Source: a candidate division WOR-3 bacterium (GTDB lineage: Bacteria > Hydrothermota > Tepidihabitantia > SM23-42 > JAOAFX01). Taken from it: DNA of 56,556 nucleotides. This document shows positions 54,580 to 56,556 of the stretch, piece after piece. The position numbers and the translations under genes are program-made. The stretch covers positions 1 to 56,556 of the forward strand of contig JBDRWD010000011.1 of NCBI GenBank assembly GCA_039802205.1. Reading direction: 5' to 3'. The notes under the pieces are model-generated. The model did no database searches and was not told the origin of the DNA. It saw only the letters and a program-made list of their open reading frames with translations. Every line of letters begins with the position of its first letter. Positions within the stretch are counted from its first letter, which is position 1.

Positions 54580-55382
54580 AGGAACGGATCCTCAATATCT
54601 TTAACATCCTTCCAGGTCAATACCGGACCATCCTTGCATACATAGAATTTGCCCACCCGACAGTGATTGCATTTTCCAATACCACAGGACATATTTTTCT
54701 CCATTGAAAGATAAATATTGGTATCTTTAAAACCTGCCTCAACCAGCCGTTGGGTTGTAAACTTCATCATCAAGGGTGGACCACATACGATTGCGGGCGT
54801 CGTTTTTACATCCACCGGGATTTCATCAAGAATGGTAGTAACCACTCCCACCCTGCCTTTCCATTCTTCATCACCCACATCCACGGTCAATAGTATATCA
54901 ACATTTTTTATCTTTTGCCATTCTGGGATTAAATGTTTGTAGACAATATCTTTAGGAGTGCGTGCTCCATACCGAATGTATATCTTCTTGTAGTCCTTGA
55001 TATTTTCAACCAGTGCCAGAAAGAGTGCCCGCAGTGGTGCAAATCCTACTCCTCCACCCACGATGAAAACATCTTTCTTTTTAAAATCTTTAAGCGGATA
55101 AGGTTTTCCAAAAGGACCCCGTACCCCCAAAATATCACCTTCTTTCAATTCAAAGAGTGCCTGGGTGACCCGTCCCACCTTCATGATGGTAAATTCAAGA
55201 TCTTTCGCATAAGGCGAGGAAGAAGGTGTAAATGGTGCCTCACCCACTCCCGGTACGGTTAATTCAGCAAACTGACCGGCTTCAAACTCAATAGGCTTTC
55301 CTTCAAGCACGAAGGTCTTTATCGTTGGTGTTTCGGGGATGATCTTTTTTATCCGGGTCAAAAGCGGTTGGTAAGGATTCAT
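54576..55382 (-). CDS. hydG: FAD/NAD(P)H reductase subunit, sulfhydrogenase gamma (HydG)-like
   Basis: 268 residues. The FAD domain is N-terminal (AGQFAELTVPGVGEAPFT), the NAD(P) domain follows (FIVGGGVGFAPLRALF, IVCGPPLMM), and a [2Fe-2S] site is at the C-terminus (SCGIGKCNHCRVGKFYVC). In soluble sulfhydrogenases this subunit exchanges electrons with NAD(P)H beside HydB. Here no HydA or HydD partner exists, so it probably feeds the group 4 hydrogenase. Confidence 0.9.
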   Translation of the reverse strand: MNPYQPLLTRIKKIIPETPTIKTFVLEGKPIEFEAGQFAELTVPGVGEAPFTPSSSPYAKDLEFTIMKVGRVTQALFELKEGDILGVRGPFGKPYPLKDFKKKDVFIVGGGVGFAPLRALFLALVENIKDYKKIYIRYGARTPKDIVYKHLIPEWQKIKNVDILLTVDVGDEEWKGRVGVVTTILDEIPVDVKTTPAIVCGPPLMMKFTTQRLVEAGFKDTNIYLSMEKNMSCGIGKCNHCRVGKFYVCKDGPVLTWKDVKDIEDPFL

Positions 55383-56380
55383 AATTTAGTTAATATCTTC
55401 CTGATATCTATCTTTGCCGAACAACCCACCAAGCATCGTCCGCAGCCTGAACAGGCAAAGATTTTTTCGTATTGATAAAAATAATTAAATTTGCATTGAA
55501 ATCTATTCCAGAATCGTTCATCAATGCGACTGCGCGGATTTGCTCCACCGCCGACGCGGGCATAAGCCGCATAATAACAGGCATCCCAGGTTCTGACACG
55601 CTCAATGTCATCGCCTTTTTTATAATCGCTTAACAAAAAACAGTAACAGGTGGGACAAGCATAAAGACAGGAAAAACATTCAACACATTCATCCCGGGCA
55701 TCACGAATTTTATTTCTATCTACTTTCTCCACCAGTTCCGGAATTTTAGCCTTGAGTTTATTTTTATTTATCATCTCCAGTTTTTCCAGTGCCTTTTTCC
55801 GGCTCTCATCCCGCTCTTGGAGAATTTCCTCAGCGGCTTTTTCAAATAAATCACCATTCTCATTGATCAATACCTCGCCCCTGGGAGTGAAAACCTGAAT
55901 TAAATACCCACCCTGCACTGGAGTGAGATTTAAATCACCCACTCCTTCTGGGTAGGGTTTCAACCCTACCATATTACAAAAACAGGTATCTTGAGGCTCC
56001 GGACAATCTGCAGAAATAATAACTGTGTTTTCCCGGCGAATTTTATAGATGGAATCAACCGGCTCCCAATTCAGAAAGACCCGATCATGAACTTCGATTC
56101 CTCTGAGATCACAATTTTTGATTCCCATGACGATAATTGGTTCGGACCTTATTTCCATTGCGGTGGGAAAACGCGCCACTGTCCCCCGGCTGGGAAAAAA
56201 GAAATGTTTAACATTCTCGGCTGTTCTAATCCCGGTAAAATCCGGATGAACAAATGATTCAGCACAATAGGCAATAATATGGCTCTTACCATTTTCCCGA
56301 AAAGGATAGAAAACTTTTGCCCGCCGGGCAAGCCTCTCTATCCATTCTTTAATATTATTCACGGGTAATAAAAAATTCAT
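55379..56380 (-). CDS. hydB: Fe-S subunit, sulfhydrogenase beta (HydB)-like
   Basis: 333 residues. Motifs are IKNCDLRGIEVHDRVF, DCPEPQDTCFCNMVG, and two [4Fe-4S] sites in the C-terminal third: CVECFSCLYACPTCYC and CSGCGRCLVGC. It pairs with HydG and relays electrons between flavin and further clusters. It is the first gene of the 16-kb hydrogenase-Mrp operon. The start codon at 56380 follows a -10 box by 9 nt, so the leader is only 2-3 nt. Confidence 0.9.
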   Translation of the reverse strand: MNFLLPVNNIKEWIERLARRAKVFYPFRENGKSHIIAYCAESFVHPDFTGIRTAENVKHFFFPSRGTVARFPTAMEIRSEPIIVMGIKNCDLRGIEVHDRVFLNWEPVDSIYKIRRENTVIISADCPEPQDTCFCNMVGLKPYPEGVGDLNLTPVQGGYLIQVFTPRGEVLINENGDLFEKAAEEILQERDESRKKALEKLEMINKNKLKAKIPELVEKVDRNKIRDARDECVECFSCLYACPTCYCFLLSDYKKGDDIERVRTWDACYYAAYARVGGGANPRSRIDERFWNRFQCKFNYFYQYEKIFACSGCGRCLVGCSAKIDIRKILTKL

Positions 56381-56389
56381 AAGACATAG

Positions 56390-56417
56390 ATTATATCCAA
56401 AAAGAAAAAAAAGTCAA
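56390..56417 (-). promoter_or_regulatory. promoter of the hydrogenase-Mrp operon
   Basis: TTGACT (56412-56417), a 16-bp spacer and TATAAT (56390-56395). No other such promoter was noticed within the operon, so all its genes may depend on it. Confidence 0.75.
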
Positions 56418-56429
56418 TAATTCACATTA

Positions 56430-56502
56430 CTGAGTACTCCTCACTTTTTCCTCCCCCTTTGATGGGGGAGGATTAAGGTGGGGGTGATAAAAATGGATTT
56501 GT
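56430..56502. repeat. terminal inverted repeat, right copy
   Basis: Exact reverse complement of 1-73, just upstream of the hydrogenase operon promoter. The 54 bases beyond it include a CATGGC/GCCATG hairpin but no recognisable gene. Confidence 0.9.
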
Positions 56503-56556
56503 CTCTTGATTCTTTTTCAATTTGTTTTAAAATCATGGCGGAGGCCATGATGAAAA

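Overview
The window looks like bacterial chromosome from an uncultured Gram-negative-type anaerobe or microaerophile. The pointers are lipoprotein signal peptides, a type IX-secretion-style C-terminal sorting domain, a flavodiiron oxygen-defence operon and a membrane-bound [NiFe] hydrogenase joined to an Mrp antiporter. The mixture resembles candidate phyla such as WOR-3 and relatives. That placement is inference from gene content; the 16S gene at 5032-6603 would settle it. The two window ends carry the same 73-bp sequence in inverted orientation, which suggests the contig stops at an interspersed repeat.

Layout. 1-4779: a very large secreted protease-like protein, cut at its 5' end and split by a frameshift. 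5032-6603 (minus): a 16S rRNA gene with its own promoter and processing stem but no 23S, 5S or tRNA beside it. 7100-8324 (minus): SAM hydrolase-like and CvpA-like genes. 8463-10740 (plus): Nfu, thioredoxin, flavin reductase-like and flavodiiron protein. 10753-17914 (minus): one long operon, parA-parB-dapA-dapB-citryl-CoA lyase/citrate synthase-like-leuC/leuD-like-DUF366-queE. 18012-21333 (plus): rmlA-rmlC-rmlB-cmk, then miaA (minus), a CDF exporter (plus), addB-addA (minus) and pepA (plus).

31085-38098 (minus) is the most unusual block. It encodes an HlyD-type adaptor, a radical SAM/SPASM maturase, a 45-residue four-cysteine peptide with a strong ribosome binding site, an exported metallopeptidase-like protein, an ABC exporter, and a beta-propeller lipoprotein with its own promoter. 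It reads as a previously unrecognised RiPP (ribosomally made, radical-SAM-modified peptide) pathway with export. The block is bracketed by two 95-96 bp direct repeats that are almost identical. A kelch lipoprotein and an orphan sorting-domain remnant follow.

40390-56380 (minus) is one operon of about 16 kb for a composite complex. It has an NAD(P)H/flavin/Fe-S input module (HydB/HydG-like), a molybdopterin-fold protein without the usual catalytic Cys/Sec, polyferredoxins, a group 4 [NiFe] hydrogenase core, three antiporter-like membrane subunits and Mrp subunits B to G. Two small four-helix-bundle (S23/Avd-like) genes sit between the Mrp genes. Each is framed by inverted repeats, and one is also framed by an 18-20 bp direct duplication that copies the ribosome binding site and stop codon of its neighbours, so they look like inserted IVS-like elements.

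Promoters are unusually readable: TTGAC(T/A)-16 bp-TATAAT recurs through the window. At several genes the -10 box ends only 5-10 nt before the start codon, implying leaderless or nearly leaderless mRNAs.
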